Part shown: one piece after another, positions 44,320-53,783 of the stretch
Position numbering within the stretch: position 1 is the stretch's first letter
How the letters are laid out: every line of letters begins with the position of its first letter
The notes under the pieces: model-generated
Told to the model about the DNA's origin: nothing
What the model saw: the letters and a program-made list of their open reading frames with translations, nothing else
Databases searched by the model: none
Made by a program: the position numbers and the translations under genes
Source: Staphylococcus borealis
Lineage (GTDB): Bacteria > Bacillota > Bacilli > Staphylococcales > Staphylococcaceae
Direction of reading: 5' to 3'
Length of the DNA stretch: 64,000 nucleotides
NCBI RefSeq assembly: GCF_001224225.1
Contig: NZ_CUEE01000001.1
Span: 186,001 to 250,000, forward strand

Positions 44320-44700
44320 TTAATCTTTTAAGATCCATTTTGAAACTATAAACGTAATTGGAATTGTGATAATTAACCCAACAAATGGTGCGATTTCAGA
44401 CGGAAATTGAAACCACTTAACAAACACATATAGTAAGAGTGTTTGCATTCCCATATTAATGACTTGTGTTAAAGGAAAGCTTAAAAATTTCTTTAAAGTT
44501 GGCGTTACTTTATAAACAAAATAACAATTCAAATAGTAAGAAATTACGAAACTCACTAAGAAACCAACAATGTGACTGATCATATAATTCACATGACATA
44601 ATTTTAATAATATAAGATACACAATATAATAATTAAGGGTATTAATCCCCCCCACAATTATAAATTTAATAATCTCTAAGTGGGTTTGAGTCAACTTCAT
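44320..44700 (-). CDS. GtrA-family membrane protein
   Basis: This 126-residue protein has four membrane helices and the GtrA start FIIVGGINTLNYYIVYLILL (core VGGINTLNY). GtrA proteins move lipid-linked sugars across the membrane or help glycosyltransferases. It lies 27 bases downstream of the large membrane gene and is probably cotranscribed with it. Confidence 0.85.
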   Translation of the reverse strand: MKLTQTHLEIIKFIIVGGINTLNYYIVYLILLKLCHVNYMISHIVGFLVSFVISYYLNCYFVYKVTPTLKKFLSFPLTQVINMGMQTLLLYVFVKWFQFPSEIAPFVGLIITIPITFIVSKWILKD

Positions 44701-44727
44701 CGTGATTCTCCTTTGTCGTCATTCTCT

Positions 44728-46200
44728 TTAATCTTCAAACGGCAATATTTTAAATGAATATTTCTCTGAAATGTGATGAAACTCTTTGAAGTTAGTTACA
44801 TCCGCTTCATCTGCTGGTGTCATTTCAAATAAATACGTTTCATATGGCAAATGTGATAATTTAATGTGACGTTGATTGTTACTCATTTGTGCGTGCACAT
44901 CTTCTAGTCTCTGTTCACTACGAATGTGTATATCAGTGAAAATAAACATATTTACAATTGCAAAAATAATTATACAACTTTTTAGAATATTATAATGTTT
45001 CAAAGTCAAAAAGTTTAATTCTGAAATTAAAATAATGAGTATTATCATACTAAATAGATAAGCCAAATAAAACTGTCTAACTGAAACTTCAGTAATTAAT
45101 ACAACTGGTAATACACTTAGTGGAATTGAAATCAACGACATATTTACCAACAACCGATTGTATGGTGTGTGAACGATGAGCTTGCATGATATGACAACAC
45201 TCACCATAAATATCAGACACAATACAATATGAATGACTTCAAGCGTCAGTGTTTCAGATAGTTGTTTCACATTGAAAGGTTCATATATAACGAATTTATA
45301 GATAGGTAATACACACATGCCTATTTGTAAACTGAATTGTTTCTTTTTAGACCATGTTGAGAACGTGCTACTTCTTAAAAGTAATATTATAATGATAATT
45401 ACGATTAAAGATAAAATCGTATTATTATTAAAAAACAAATTGTTTGGAATATCTTTGAGAAGCGATGATTCAAATTTGTGAGTCAACCCTAACATATCTA
45501 AGTGGCCTCTTAACGCCTCGACACTTGAATAAATATAAATATATTTTTCATTTAATAACATGATCATTGCACCGCATAATGACAACAACCATCCAAGTAC
45601 CAAACTGTAGTCAAGTTTATGGTAACGTATCGCATAGTAAATGATGCCAACCAATAATATTGCAGTATTATAAAACGTTAGAGGTTCAGCAAACCACTGT
45701 CCTAATATACATATTCCCCAAAAGATAAACGCATCTATACGGCTATATTCTTCTTTCTTAAGTAATCCTTTCAATATAAAACTTAATAGATATAGTGAAA
45801 AACATGACCCAAAAACATACGTATAAAAAAATTCAAAGTTACCATAGCTTTGTGAAAATAAAGAATTGGGTATAATAAATAATAAAACCATAATGACAAT
45901 TAAAATGTTTGTGTTACTTATTTGATTCAATAACTTTAATAACAGTAACACGATAAAGATTGAAATAAGTGCAAATGACATGGTCCGCATTACTATAGAA
46001 TGAACACTTGCGAATTCTAATATATTGCTAATGTACCGTCCATTAAAATTTTCAAATGCGTTACTAACGACCTGTATGCCGTGGGTACTCCCCCAAAACC
46101 AATCCGTACTATGTAAAGGGATAATGAAACCTAAGTATCCGTAAAATAGGATTAATCCAATCATCCAGATGTAAAATTCATGTTGTTTAAGTCTATGCAT
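44728..46200 (-). CDS. Large polytopic membrane protein, GT-C-like
   Basis: This 490-residue protein has about twelve membrane helices, with a long extracytoplasmic first loop (DWFWGSTHGIQVVSNAFENF, core GSTHGIQVVSNAF, then NGRYISNI). Its plan resembles the DUF6056-type or GT-C glycosyltransferase-like proteins. A pairing with GtrA supports a role in adding a sugar to a surface polymer. No GtrB-type gene is next to it. The name is tentative. Confidence 0.5.
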   Translation of the reverse strand: MHRLKQHEFYIWMIGLILFYGYLGFIIPLHSTDWFWGSTHGIQVVSNAFENFNGRYISNILEFASVHSIVMRTMSFALISIFIVLLLLKLLNQISNTNILIVIMVLLFIIPNSLFSQSYGNFEFFYTYVFGSCFSLYLLSFILKGLLKKEEYSRIDAFIFWGICILGQWFAEPLTFYNTAILLVGIIYYAIRYHKLDYSLVLGWLLSLCGAMIMLLNEKYIYIYSSVEALRGHLDMLGLTHKFESSLLKDIPNNLFFNNNTILSLIVIIIIILLLRSSTFSTWSKKKQFSLQIGMCVLPIYKFVIYEPFNVKQLSETLTLEVIHIVLCLIFMVSVVISCKLIVHTPYNRLLVNMSLISIPLSVLPVVLITEVSVRQFYLAYLFSMIILIILISELNFLTLKHYNILKSCIIIFAIVNMFIFTDIHIRSEQRLEDVHAQMSNNQRHIKLSHLPYETYLFEMTPADEADVTNFKEFHHISEKYSFKILPFED

Positions 46201-46338
46201 GTTGAACTCCTTTATGTCAGAAGGTTTGATTTTAAATTACAATCAACCTCTCATAATCGATTATATTATATTCTTATTTTATCAATTATACATTTAAATA
46301 TTATTTTATACTATACCAATACTAGGAGGTTTGCGAAG

Positions 46339-47484
46339 ATGAATCTTAAAAAAATAGTCATTGCTACTGATTCATTTAAAGAGAGTATGTCAGCTAAGGA
46401 AGCTGGTTTAGCCATTCAAGATGGTTTTAAAGCAGTATTTGATGATGCGATTCACTATGACATTATCCCAATGGCTGATGGTGGTGAAGGCACAACAGAT
46501 GCATTAAAAGAAGCGCTTAATGCTAAAACCTATACGATTCCTGTACACGATCCATTGCATAGAAGTATTGAAGCGTCATATGCCCGCTCGGATGATGATC
46601 AAATTGCCATTATTGAAATGGCAGCATCATCTGGATTAGATTTATTATCAAAAGACGAACGTAACCCACTCATTACATCAACTTATGGTGTAGGCGAAAT
46701 GATATTAGATGCACTAAATCACCATGTTAGCAAAATTATTCTAGGCATTGGTGGAAGTGCTACTAATGATGGTGGTAGCGGTATGTTATGTGCATTAGGT
46801 GCGCAATTTCTAGATGCGCAACACCAACCTTTACAATTAGGTGGTGGTTATTTATCTGAGCTAGCACATATAGACATATCAAATCTAGATCAAAGACTGA
46901 AGGACGTTACATTTGAGGTTGCTTGTGACGTAACAAACCCATTACTAGGACCTAATGGTGCAACTGAAGTTTACGGTCCACAAAAAGGTGCTGACGCTAA
47001 GATGATACCAAAGTTGGATTCCGCACTAGCGACCTATCATGATATGATAGAACAAGAATTAAATCTAAATGTTAAAGATATTCCAGGTGCTGGTGCCGCT
47101 GGAGGATTGGGTACGGGTATTCTTGCATTCTTCAATGCGTCACTTTCTAAAGGCATTGACATTGTGTTAAAGGAAACGGACTTTTCGAGAAGAGTGCAAG
47201 ACGCAGACCTTGTTATTACTGGCGAAGGTAAAATGGATGCGCAAACTGTCTTTGGTAAGACACCCATTGGGGTAGCAAAAGCAGCAAAAGTACATCATAT
47301 TCCAGTGATAGCTATTTGTGGAAGTCTTGGCGAAGGGTATCAGGATGTTTACAATCATGGTATTGATAGCGCATTTAGTTTAATTGAACAACCTGAAGCA
47401 TTACCATCGCTATTAAGTAATGGTAAGCGCAACATGACACATACTGCTGAAAATATTGCTCGACTACTGAAACAAATTATTTGA
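46339..47484 (+). CDS. Glycerate kinase
   Basis: This 381-residue GlxK/GarK-type enzyme phosphorylates glycerate. Family marks are VIATDSFKESMSAKEAG near the start, MADGGEGTTDAL near 47-58, GIGGSATNDGGSGML, core GGSATNDGG, and VITGEGKMDAQTVFGK, core TGEGKMDAQ. ATG 46339 sits nine bases after AGGAGG; an upstream start in the same frame is not supported. Confidence 0.92.
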   Translation: MNLKKIVIATDSFKESMSAKEAGLAIQDGFKAVFDDAIHYDIIPMADGGEGTTDALKEALNAKTYTIPVHDPLHRSIEASYARSDDDQIAIIEMAASSGLDLLSKDERNPLITSTYGVGEMILDALNHHVSKIILGIGGSATNDGGSGMLCALGAQFLDAQHQPLQLGGGYLSELAHIDISNLDQRLKDVTFEVACDVTNPLLGPNGATEVYGPQKGADAKMIPKLDSALATYHDMIEQELNLNVKDIPGAGAAGGLGTGILAFFNASLSKGIDIVLKETDFSRRVQDADLVITGEGKMDAQTVFGKTPIGVAKAAKVHHIPVIAICGSLGEGYQDVYNHGIDSAFSLIEQPEALPSLLSNGKRNMTHTAENIARLLKQII

Positions 47485-47501
47485 AATATGAGGTGACTAG
47501 C

Positions 47502-48302
47502 ATGAAACGAACAGATAAATATAAAGATTCTTACAAATATGATGAACAATATCGCAAGCGTAATCGACAAAGTGCCGATGAACGTACACGTCATGAGCGA
47601 CGTGAAAGCCAAGAAGCGTATAATCGTAGCAATGCACGTTATCGTGATGATGATCCTAGATATCAAAATGATGACCAACGCTACCATGATGACTATGACG
47701 ATCAAGCGCGTTATGAACGCCGTAATGATGACTATGACGACAATGGAAACAGATATTATAATGACCGTGACTTCAGACGTGAGCAACAATTAGAAGAAGA
47801 AAATGAAAAAAATAAAAAATCCAAAAAATGGCTTATAGCTATTATTGCAATATTGCTTATTATCGTAGCAATATTTGCGACGAGAGCGCTATTTAACCAC
47901 AATAGTGGTAATGAACAACAAACGAATACGACTTCAAATGACAACCAAGTATCTAAAGACTATAAAAACGAAGTAGAAAATCAAAGTGATAGCATTAAAC
48001 AACAAGTCGAACAGGCCAAAAATGACATTAAAGACAAAGTAGATACAGACTCAAGAATCAAACAAATTCAAGATGATATTAATAGTTTAAAAAATAGTGA
48101 ACAAACAGGCGAAGATTCTAAATTGACTAAATTTTATCAAGATCAAGTAAATAAATTGAAAGAAGCGAATAACGCGCAACAAAATAACGAAAGTCAAAGT
48201 AAAGTAAATGACTTACTTAATGATGTGAATACAAAATTTGATGAAATTAAAGAGAAATTAAATAGTATACTTGGTAACTCAAGTGATACAAATGCACAGT
48301 GA
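47502..48302 (+). CDS. Membrane protein with polyampholyte tail and external coiled coil
   Basis: This 266-residue protein has a cytosolic N-terminal part of about 107 residues rich in Tyr, Asp, Arg and Gln (repeats like RYQNDDQRYHDDYDD), one membrane helix at about 108-130 (KWLIAIIAILLIIVAIFATRA, core AIIAILLIIVAIF) and an outer helical region (about 150-260) with coiled-coil heptads (VENQSDSIKQQVEQAKNDI, core QQVEQAKNDI). ATG 47502 has the site GAGGTG. No domain is known to me. Confidence 0.65.
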   Translation: MKRTDKYKDSYKYDEQYRKRNRQSADERTRHERRESQEAYNRSNARYRDDDPRYQNDDQRYHDDYDDQARYERRNDDYDDNGNRYYNDRDFRREQQLEEENEKNKKSKKWLIAIIAILLIIVAIFATRALFNHNSGNEQQTNTTSNDNQVSKDYKNEVENQSDSIKQQVEQAKNDIKDKVDTDSRIKQIQDDINSLKNSEQTGEDSKLTKFYQDQVNKLKEANNAQQNNESQSKVNDLLNDVNTKFDEIKEKLNSILGNSSDTNAQ

Positions 48303-48421
48303 TAAACCCATAAATACATCACATACAACATAATACGCTACATCTACATTGCAAATACGTTATCGTAGACGATATTGAGAAGATAGATAAAGCATATTTT
48401 CTAAGATATGCGTACCGTTAT

Positions 48422-48468
48422 AAGGGACGAGATAGAAGGTAAATTGAATTCTAACTCGTTCCTTTTTT
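48422..48468 (+). terminator. Terminator with repeat-type core
   Basis: AAGGGACGAG and CTCGTTCCTT are arms (one G-T pair) enclosing a GAATTC-containing loop, followed by T6. It ends the transcript from the coiled-coil gene. Confidence 0.75.
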
Positions 48469-48537
48469 ATTTTGTAAATTACAAATGCACAAAAAACCTA
48501 TATAATGTAATTTGCAAACTTTTTAAGGAGACACACT

Positions 48538-49737
48538 ATGCAACCATCAACACATACAAAATTACCCCTATTGCTACTTATTGTCTTAGGTGTAATGACT
48601 GCATTCGGACCTATGATCATTGATATGTACCTTCCTGCTTTACCTGAAGCACAACATCAATTTAGGTCATCAACATCTGAAATCCAACTCACCTTATCAT
48701 TTGCAATGATAGGTTTAGCATTAGGTCAATTCTTATTCGGACCATTATCTGATGCATTTGGCCGTAAAAGAATGGGTCTTATCATATTATGCATTTTCTT
48801 CCTAGCTACACTGAGTGGTATCTTTGCATCAAATTTAATGCTATTTTTATGTATTCGATTTGTCCAAGGTTTTACTGCAGGCGGCATTATAGTTATAGCC
48901 AAGGCTTTTGCAGGAGACAGATATCAAGGTGATTTATTAGCTAAATTTCTAGCATCACTGATGGTCGTTAATGGTATTGTTACAATCATCATGCCTTTAC
49001 TCGGCGGTCTATCTTTGACACTTGGTTCATGGAGAATTGTCTTTGTCATTCTGACCGTTATAAGTTTACTTGTGCTTATCGGTGTCGTGACGACGATGCC
49101 GAACACACATCAATCAGAACATATATCGTTAAACTTTAAAGACATCTTTTTAGATTTTGGAAGTTTATTAAAGAAACCACGATTCATCATTCCAATGTTG
49201 CTACAAGGATTAACGTATGTCATGTTATTTAGTTTTTCATCCGCTTCACCATTCATAACGCAAAAGCTATACAATATGACACCTCAGCAATTCAGTATAA
49301 TGGTAGCAATTAATGGTGTAGGCTTAATCATAGTTAGCCAAATTGTGGCACTTTTAGTCGAGTATATTAATCGTTTCAAACTCATGATTTACTTAACGTT
49401 AATACAAGTAATAGGTGTCGTGTTAATTGTTATTACATTATCAATGCATGGCCCGTTATGGATTTTACTGATTGCATTTTTCTTAAACGTATGCCCTGTC
49501 ACATCTATTGGGCCACTTGGTTTTTCTATGGCAATGGAGGAACGTACGGGTGGAAGTGGTAATGCTTCTAGTTTACTAGGACTATTCCAATTCATTCTTG
49601 GCGGAATCATCTCTCCAATAGTAGGACTCAAAGGACAATATGATGCAACACCATACATGATTGTCATTATCGTAACTGCAATTGTATTAATTACACTCCA
49701 AGTTATTTACTTTAGAAATCATCGCAACCCAGCATAA
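48538..49737 (+). CDS. Bcr/CflA-family MFS exporter
   Basis: This 399-residue transporter has twelve membrane helices and Bcr/CflA marks: DMYLPALPEAQHQF near 29-42, QFLFGPLSDAFGRKR near 62-76 (motif A) and ERTGGSGNASSLLGLFQF, core SGNASSLLGLF. Relatives export bicyclomycin, sulfonamides or cysteine-related compounds. The substrate is not known. Start is ATG behind AAGGAGAC. Confidence 0.87.
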   Translation: MQPSTHTKLPLLLLIVLGVMTAFGPMIIDMYLPALPEAQHQFRSSTSEIQLTLSFAMIGLALGQFLFGPLSDAFGRKRMGLIILCIFFLATLSGIFASNLMLFLCIRFVQGFTAGGIIVIAKAFAGDRYQGDLLAKFLASLMVVNGIVTIIMPLLGGLSLTLGSWRIVFVILTVISLLVLIGVVTTMPNTHQSEHISLNFKDIFLDFGSLLKKPRFIIPMLLQGLTYVMLFSFSSASPFITQKLYNMTPQQFSIMVAINGVGLIIVSQIVALLVEYINRFKLMIYLTLIQVIGVVLIVITLSMHGPLWILLIAFFLNVCPVTSIGPLGFSMAMEERTGGSGNASSLLGLFQFILGGIISPIVGLKGQYDATPYMIVIIVTAIVLITLQVIYFRNHRNPA

Positions 49738-49760
49738 TCATTGAATAGAATCATAGAATT

Positions 49761-49812
49761 AGGAAGTGAGACAGCATTCTTTATGAATTCGTTGTCCGCT
49801 TCCTCTTTTTTT
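49761..49812 (+). terminator. Terminator of the Bcr-type gene, repeat-family core
   Basis: AGGAAGTGAGACAGC pairs with GTTGTCCGCTTCCT around a GAATTC loop, followed by T8. Confidence 0.8.
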
Positions 49813-49903
49813 TGAAAATAAATTGATTCATAAATCCACGCTAATTGTTCACAATTTTTCAATAACTTTCCAACAAATAGGTGACAATACAATTTTCCCT
49901 AAT

Positions 49904-49929
49904 TGAAAATCATTCTTATTGATTATAAT
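49904..49929 (+). promoter_or_regulatory. Fur-like box overlapping the scdA promoter
   Basis: TGAAAAT-C-ATTCTTA at 49904-49918 matches 11 of 14 defined positions of the 7-1-7 Fur motif TGATAAT-N-ATTATCA. TATAAT at 49924-49929 is the likely -10 box, with TTGAAA upstream at a short 15-base spacing. Both are tentative. Confidence 0.35.
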
Positions 49930-49954
49930 GAAAACAAATGAAGGAGGAATTTCA

Positions 49955-50623
49955 ATGATTACAAATGAATCTATCGTTGCAGACATTGTTACAGACATGC
50001 CATTAAGTGCGGATATATTTAGAAAATATGGTATCGACTTTTGTTGTGGCGGTAACATCACTATAAATGAAGCAGTTAAAAACAAAAAAATAGATGCAGA
50101 TACATTAATAGAAGAAATTAATGCACTTCCTAAACATGATCAAGGAAACATCAATGTAAAATATCTTGATGCACCTTCACTCATACAATATATACAATCT
50201 CGTTATCACGAGACAATGCGTGAAGAGTTCAAGAATTTATCTCCTTATGTTACCAAAGTGGCAAAAGTCCATGGGCCAAACCATCCATTTTTAATTCAAT
50301 TACAAGACTTATATCGTCAATATCGTGATGGTATGCTTGAGCATATGGCTCAAGAAGATGAACACGACTTCCCTGCATTAATTAAACTTTCTCGTGGTGA
50401 AGAAGTGGATCATGCTTCAGATATTATCCAAAGCTTAGTTGATGATCACACGCACACAGGACAATTATTAGAAGACATGCGTGAATTAACGAACCAATAT
50501 CAACCGCCGAGTGAAGCTTGTCAAACTTGGAGATTGGTCTATAACCGTCTTGAGAATTTAGAGCGTGAAACCCATGAACATGTACATCTAGAAAATCATG
50601 TACTCTTTAACAAATTCAGTTAG
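49955..50623 (+). CDS. scdA: Iron-sulphur cluster repair di-iron protein ScdA
   Basis: This 222-residue RIC/YtfE protein repairs iron-sulphur clusters damaged by nitric oxide or peroxide. It has the N-terminal ScdA_N domain with a Cys-Cys pair (DFCCGGN, residues 30-31) and a hemerythrin-like domain with HxxxE-type ligands (for example QEDEHDFPALI and DDHTHTGQLLEDM, core DDHTHTG, and THEHVHLENHVLF). Length matches the family. It fits with nitrate respiration, which makes nitric oxide as a side product. Confidence 0.92.
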   Translation: MITNESIVADIVTDMPLSADIFRKYGIDFCCGGNITINEAVKNKKIDADTLIEEINALPKHDQGNINVKYLDAPSLIQYIQSRYHETMREEFKNLSPYVTKVAKVHGPNHPFLIQLQDLYRQYRDGMLEHMAQEDEHDFPALIKLSRGEEVDHASDIIQSLVDDHTHTGQLLEDMRELTNQYQPPSEACQTWRLVYNRLENLERETHEHVHLENHVLFNKFS

Positions 50624-50640
50624 GACAGGAAGTGTTGATT

Positions 50641-51399
50641 ATGGTGACTAAAATTGCTGGCCATACGTTTTTAGCACAATTAGGTAAAAAGCGTTTACGT
50701 CCGGGTGGTGTGCTTGCGACAAATTGGCTTATTAATAAAGGGCATTTTTCAAGTGATAAACGTGTCTTAGAAGTCGCATGTAATATGTGTACAACTTCTA
50801 TTGAATTAGCACAAACTTATCAATGCCATATTGAAGGCGTCGATTTGAATAAAACCGCATTAGAAAACGGTAAACGAAATGTGGCGAAACACAATTTAGA
50901 GTCGCTCATTCATTTAACGCAAGCAAATGCAATGAAACTACCCTTTGAAGATCAAAGCTTCGATATTATTCTTAATGAAGCAATGCTCACAATGTTACCT
51001 TACCCAATTAAAGAGAAGGTCTTAAAAGAGTATTACCGTGTATTGAAGCCGAATGGTGTTATACTTACACATGATATTGCAATTATCAATAGACAAAATA
51101 CTGAAACGGTCATTGATGAATTGAGTCAAGCCATTAATATGAAGGTGACACCTTTAACGCCTGAAAGCTGGTACCAACTCTATCAAGAGGCCGGATTCTC
51201 GAATATCGAATCGCAAATCGGTCCACTGTCGTTAATGACACCAATTGGTATGATGCGTGATGAAGGCCTACTTGGCACCTTAACTATTATTAAAAATGCG
51301 TTAAAACCATCTAACCGTAAAATGTTCTTCACTATGTTTAAAACGATGCGAAGACACAAAAAGAACATGAATTATATCGTTCATGCTGTAAAAAAATAA
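50641..51399 (+). CDS. Class I SAM-dependent methyltransferase
   Basis: This 252-residue protein has the SAM-binding motif RVLEVACNMCTTSIELA (core VLEVACNMC; the usual glycines are replaced) followed by IEGVDLNKTAL and LPFEDQSFDIILNEAML, core FDIILNEAM. It lies 17 bases after scdA and is probably cotranscribed with it. The substrate is unknown. Confidence 0.8.
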   Translation: MVTKIAGHTFLAQLGKKRLRPGGVLATNWLINKGHFSSDKRVLEVACNMCTTSIELAQTYQCHIEGVDLNKTALENGKRNVAKHNLESLIHLTQANAMKLPFEDQSFDIILNEAMLTMLPYPIKEKVLKEYYRVLKPNGVILTHDIAIINRQNTETVIDELSQAINMKVTPLTPESWYQLYQEAGFSNIESQIGPLSLMTPIGMMRDEGLLGTLTIIKNALKPSNRKMFFTMFKTMRRHKKNMNYIVHAVKK

Positions 51400-51449
51400 A
51401 GCAACACAATCCTACATGGCTTATGTTGCCACAAATGACTAGAACTGAG

Positions 51450-51662
51450 AAGGGGAGTGGGACCGAATTCTTTTAAATTCGTCGTCCGCTCCCAACTTGC
51501 TTTGCTTGTGGAATTTCTTAATGAAATTCTCTCTGCTGGGGCCCCGCCCGCAAAGATGACTAGAACTGAGAAAAGCTTGATTTAAGCGCATTCTCAGTTC
51601 AGTCTGCTACTGTGAATTTGCTAATTAGCATGATTATATTATTTATGTCCCAGCCCCTCTTA
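51450..51662. repeat. Composite intergenic repeat with STAR-like core
   Basis: GGGGAGTGGGAC at about 51454 and GTCCCAGCCCC at about 51648 are outer arms. Inside are a GAATTC hairpin, a TTGCTTTGCTTGTGGAATTT unit, CTCTGCTGGGGCCCCG and the CTGAGAA/TTCTCAG hairpin with CAGTCTGCTACTGTGAATTTGC (core GCTACTGTGAATTTGC). It resembles the copy at 62657. No gene is present from 51400 to 51670. Confidence 0.75.
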
Positions 51663-51670
51663 GTTCTAGT

Positions 51671-52150
51671 CTATTCTTTTATAGGCATCCATATTTCCGT
51701 AATGTAGTCAGGGCTTTGAGTATTTCCCGGTAAATAATGTTCAAACATAGGTGCTTGAATCGTTTTAAATGCCGCTTGAGGCAATAATTCTGTATAGATT
51801 TTTGGCATCACTGCTTTAATTGCTTCAGGAACACGCCCCTTCGCATCAATAACGACATAGTTGTGTGACATTAACTTGATTGCTTCGAAATTTGAATCAT
51901 TGTTATTCAAACCGTCATGAGATATGCCGATAAAATAATCTATACGATTTTCACGTGGTATGATAACGCCTAATAAGCCAGTTAAAGTTTGATTACTATA
52001 TTGAGTTAAAGCTTTGACCACACCTGTTTCATTCATTTCTTGCCAAAATGCTGGTATATCCTGTTGCATTGCTTCACCAGTCGTATACTCTCTTAAAACG
52101 CCTATAAGTTGAACCTCACCTAAATGTTCAAATCTGTATTGCATTGTCAT
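51671..52150 (-). CDS. GyrI-like/AraC effector-binding domain protein
   Basis: This 159-residue protein is a single effector-binding domain like those of GyrI/BmrR-type regulators, without a helix-turn-helix. Segments include LGEVQLIGVLREYT near the N-terminus and MFEHYLPGNTQSPDYITEIWMPI, core ITEIWMPI, at the end. It may bind small molecules or toxins in the cytosol. Monocistronic. Start is ATG behind GGGGGC. Confidence 0.78.
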   Translation of the reverse strand: MTMQYRFEHLGEVQLIGVLREYTTGEAMQQDIPAFWQEMNETGVVKALTQYSNQTLTGLLGVIIPRENRIDYFIGISHDGLNNNDSNFEAIKLMSHNYVVIDAKGRVPEAIKAVMPKIYTELLPQAAFKTIQAPMFEHYLPGNTQSPDYITEIWMPIKE

Positions 52151-52290
52151 TGCTATGCCCCCATTTTCTAATTAATAATACATCATCACACAATCCGTAT
52201 TGATATACGCCGTGACGACTAAGGTATATAATAAATTTACTTAAACTAAATGATTGACATCAATAGAGACTGTCTTTGAGGAGAATCATG

Positions 52291-52902
52291 ATGAAAAGAA
52301 CGATACTACCAATTAAACCAATTAGCCAACTCTTTCCAATTCCAATGGTAATGGGATGTGAAGGTGTTTCAGCAGCAATGTTACTTCAATATAACAATCA
52401 TAATATTAAAGCTACTGAAATCATGAGTCATTGGCCTAAGCATCCTAATAATCCTTATAAAGGATATGTTGGTCATCATTTACTCGTCAAATTTGGTCAT
52501 CATCAAACAATCTTTCCTGATGCTTATGTACCTTATTTACAAACGATTGACGATCGCATTGTAGACGGTACAGGTACTGATTTGTCATCACTAGAAGCTG
52601 TCATCGATTCTGGCCAACCAGTTATAATGTATCATACTAATTTAGGTCGTAAACCTTTCCGCAAATATTTCAAATTCGATGATCATAAGAAAGAATTAGT
52701 GTCCAACATTCATATCACACTATTAATCGGATATGATGATCAATTCTACTATTATATTGATCCTTTGTGGAGTCACTTATTTAAACACTTTATCTTTCCT
52801 GCCATTGTGCCTAATCGCTTTCAAGTCATCAAAATTGCAAAGCAAAAATTAGAACGTAGCTTTAATGCACCTGGTCGTACATGTATTTATCTTCAAGTGT
52901 AA
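52291..52902 (+). CDS. C39-like cysteine peptidase-fold protein
   Basis: This 203-residue protein has a papain-like C39_2 fold: Cys23 in VMGCEGVSAAMLLQY (core GCEGVSAAM), His141 in NIHITLLIGYDD and Asp157 in YYYIDPLW, the likely catalytic triad. It has no signal peptide or transporter domain, unlike bacteriocin-processing C39 proteins. ATG 52291 fits the GAGGAG site better than the one three bases before. The target is unknown. Confidence 0.78.
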   Translation: MKRTILPIKPISQLFPIPMVMGCEGVSAAMLLQYNNHNIKATEIMSHWPKHPNNPYKGYVGHHLLVKFGHHQTIFPDAYVPYLQTIDDRIVDGTGTDLSSLEAVIDSGQPVIMYHTNLGRKPFRKYFKFDDHKKELVSNIHITLLIGYDDQFYYYIDPLWSHLFKHFIFPAIVPNRFQVIKIAKQKLERSFNAPGRTCIYLQV

Positions 52903-52918
52903 TATAGACCACTATTAA

Positions 52919-52966
52919 AGTGAGATTGAGTCAATGTTAATTGTATCTCAACCTCACTGATTTTTT
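52919..52966 (+). terminator. Terminator after the C39-like gene
   Basis: AGTGAGATTGAG and CTCAACCTCACT form arms with one unpaired base, followed by TGATTTTTT. It lies between convergent genes. Confidence 0.8.
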
Positions 52967-53783
52967 ATGCATCATTCACTTCAAATGTGACTAGCGACGC
53001 ATCGAGTTCTTGCATAAGGTCAGTTGTTCGCCATTGTCGTTGATACCCTAAACAAGGACAAATATAAGTAATCCCTGCTTCGGACAACGTCTTTCGAAAA
53101 TGTACGTGCCCCATAATGCTATAACGAATAGGATACGTCTGATAAAACGCATCAACGTCTTTCGTACCTATATATGCATTAAAGAAATCAAAAATACGAT
53201 GTGGCGTTGGTACAACAAATTGTGGATGCGTCACAATATGCGTCATTAGAATAATCTGTTTATCCTTTACTTGTTCTAAGTCATGTTGAATTTGGTTAGC
53301 AGCCTGTTTAGATAATGCTCTATCTTCAATATCCCAGTCGATTTTCACTTTATCTTGCCATGTTGCACCGTAATACTTCCCTCTTTGGATGCGTTCCAAA
53401 TCAAATTTGTCATCCGCATACCGATAATCATACCAAGCCGTATGACCAACAACTGCCCAATTCTCATTTATAATATACGGTTTTCCAATTAAACATTCTG
53501 GCTTATCCACATAGAAATCATAAATTTCTGGTGATGTTAACGAGGCTTCAGAAGTCCAATAATCATGGTTCCCTGGCACAAATAAGACTGGAATACCACA
53601 TTTTGCTTTTAAATCTTGAATAAATTGATAACTCTGCTGAAAATGATTAGACACATCTCCAGCAATTAATAGTAATGCCACATCCCTCTGTTGAACCAGT
53701 TGTACAAGTGTTTCAAGATATACCTTTGGCTCTAGTTTAGGATGTCGATCAATATGTAAATCTGAAATTGCACCTATCTTCAT
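52965..53783 (-). CDS. Calcineurin-type metallophosphoesterase
   Basis: This 272-residue protein has the five phosphoesterase blocks: ISDLHIDRHP near residue 6, LIAGDVSNHF near 41, VPGNHDYWTSE near 70, MTHIVTH near 185 and GHVHFRKT near 225. It binds two metals. The natural substrate is unknown. Monocistronic. Confidence 0.85.
   Translation of the reverse strand: MKIGAISDLHIDRHPKLEPKVYLETLVQLVQQRDVALLLIAGDVSNHFQQSYQFIQDLKAKCGIPVLFVPGNHDYWTSEASLTSPEIYDFYVDKPECLIGKPYIINENWAVVGHTAWYDYRYADDKFDLERIQRGKYYGATWQDKVKIDWDIEDRALSKQAANQIQHDLEQVKDKQIILMTHIVTHPQFVVPTPHRIFDFFNAYIGTKDVDAFYQTYPIRYSIMGHVHFRKTLSEAGITYICPCLGYQRQWRTTDLMQELDASLVTFEVNDA

Noticed and set aside
47355..47789. Hydrophobic 144-codon frame opposite the coiled-coil gene
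   Set aside because: The Ile/Val-rich content is the complement of Asp/Tyr/Arg repeats; there is no start site and it overlaps two clear genes.
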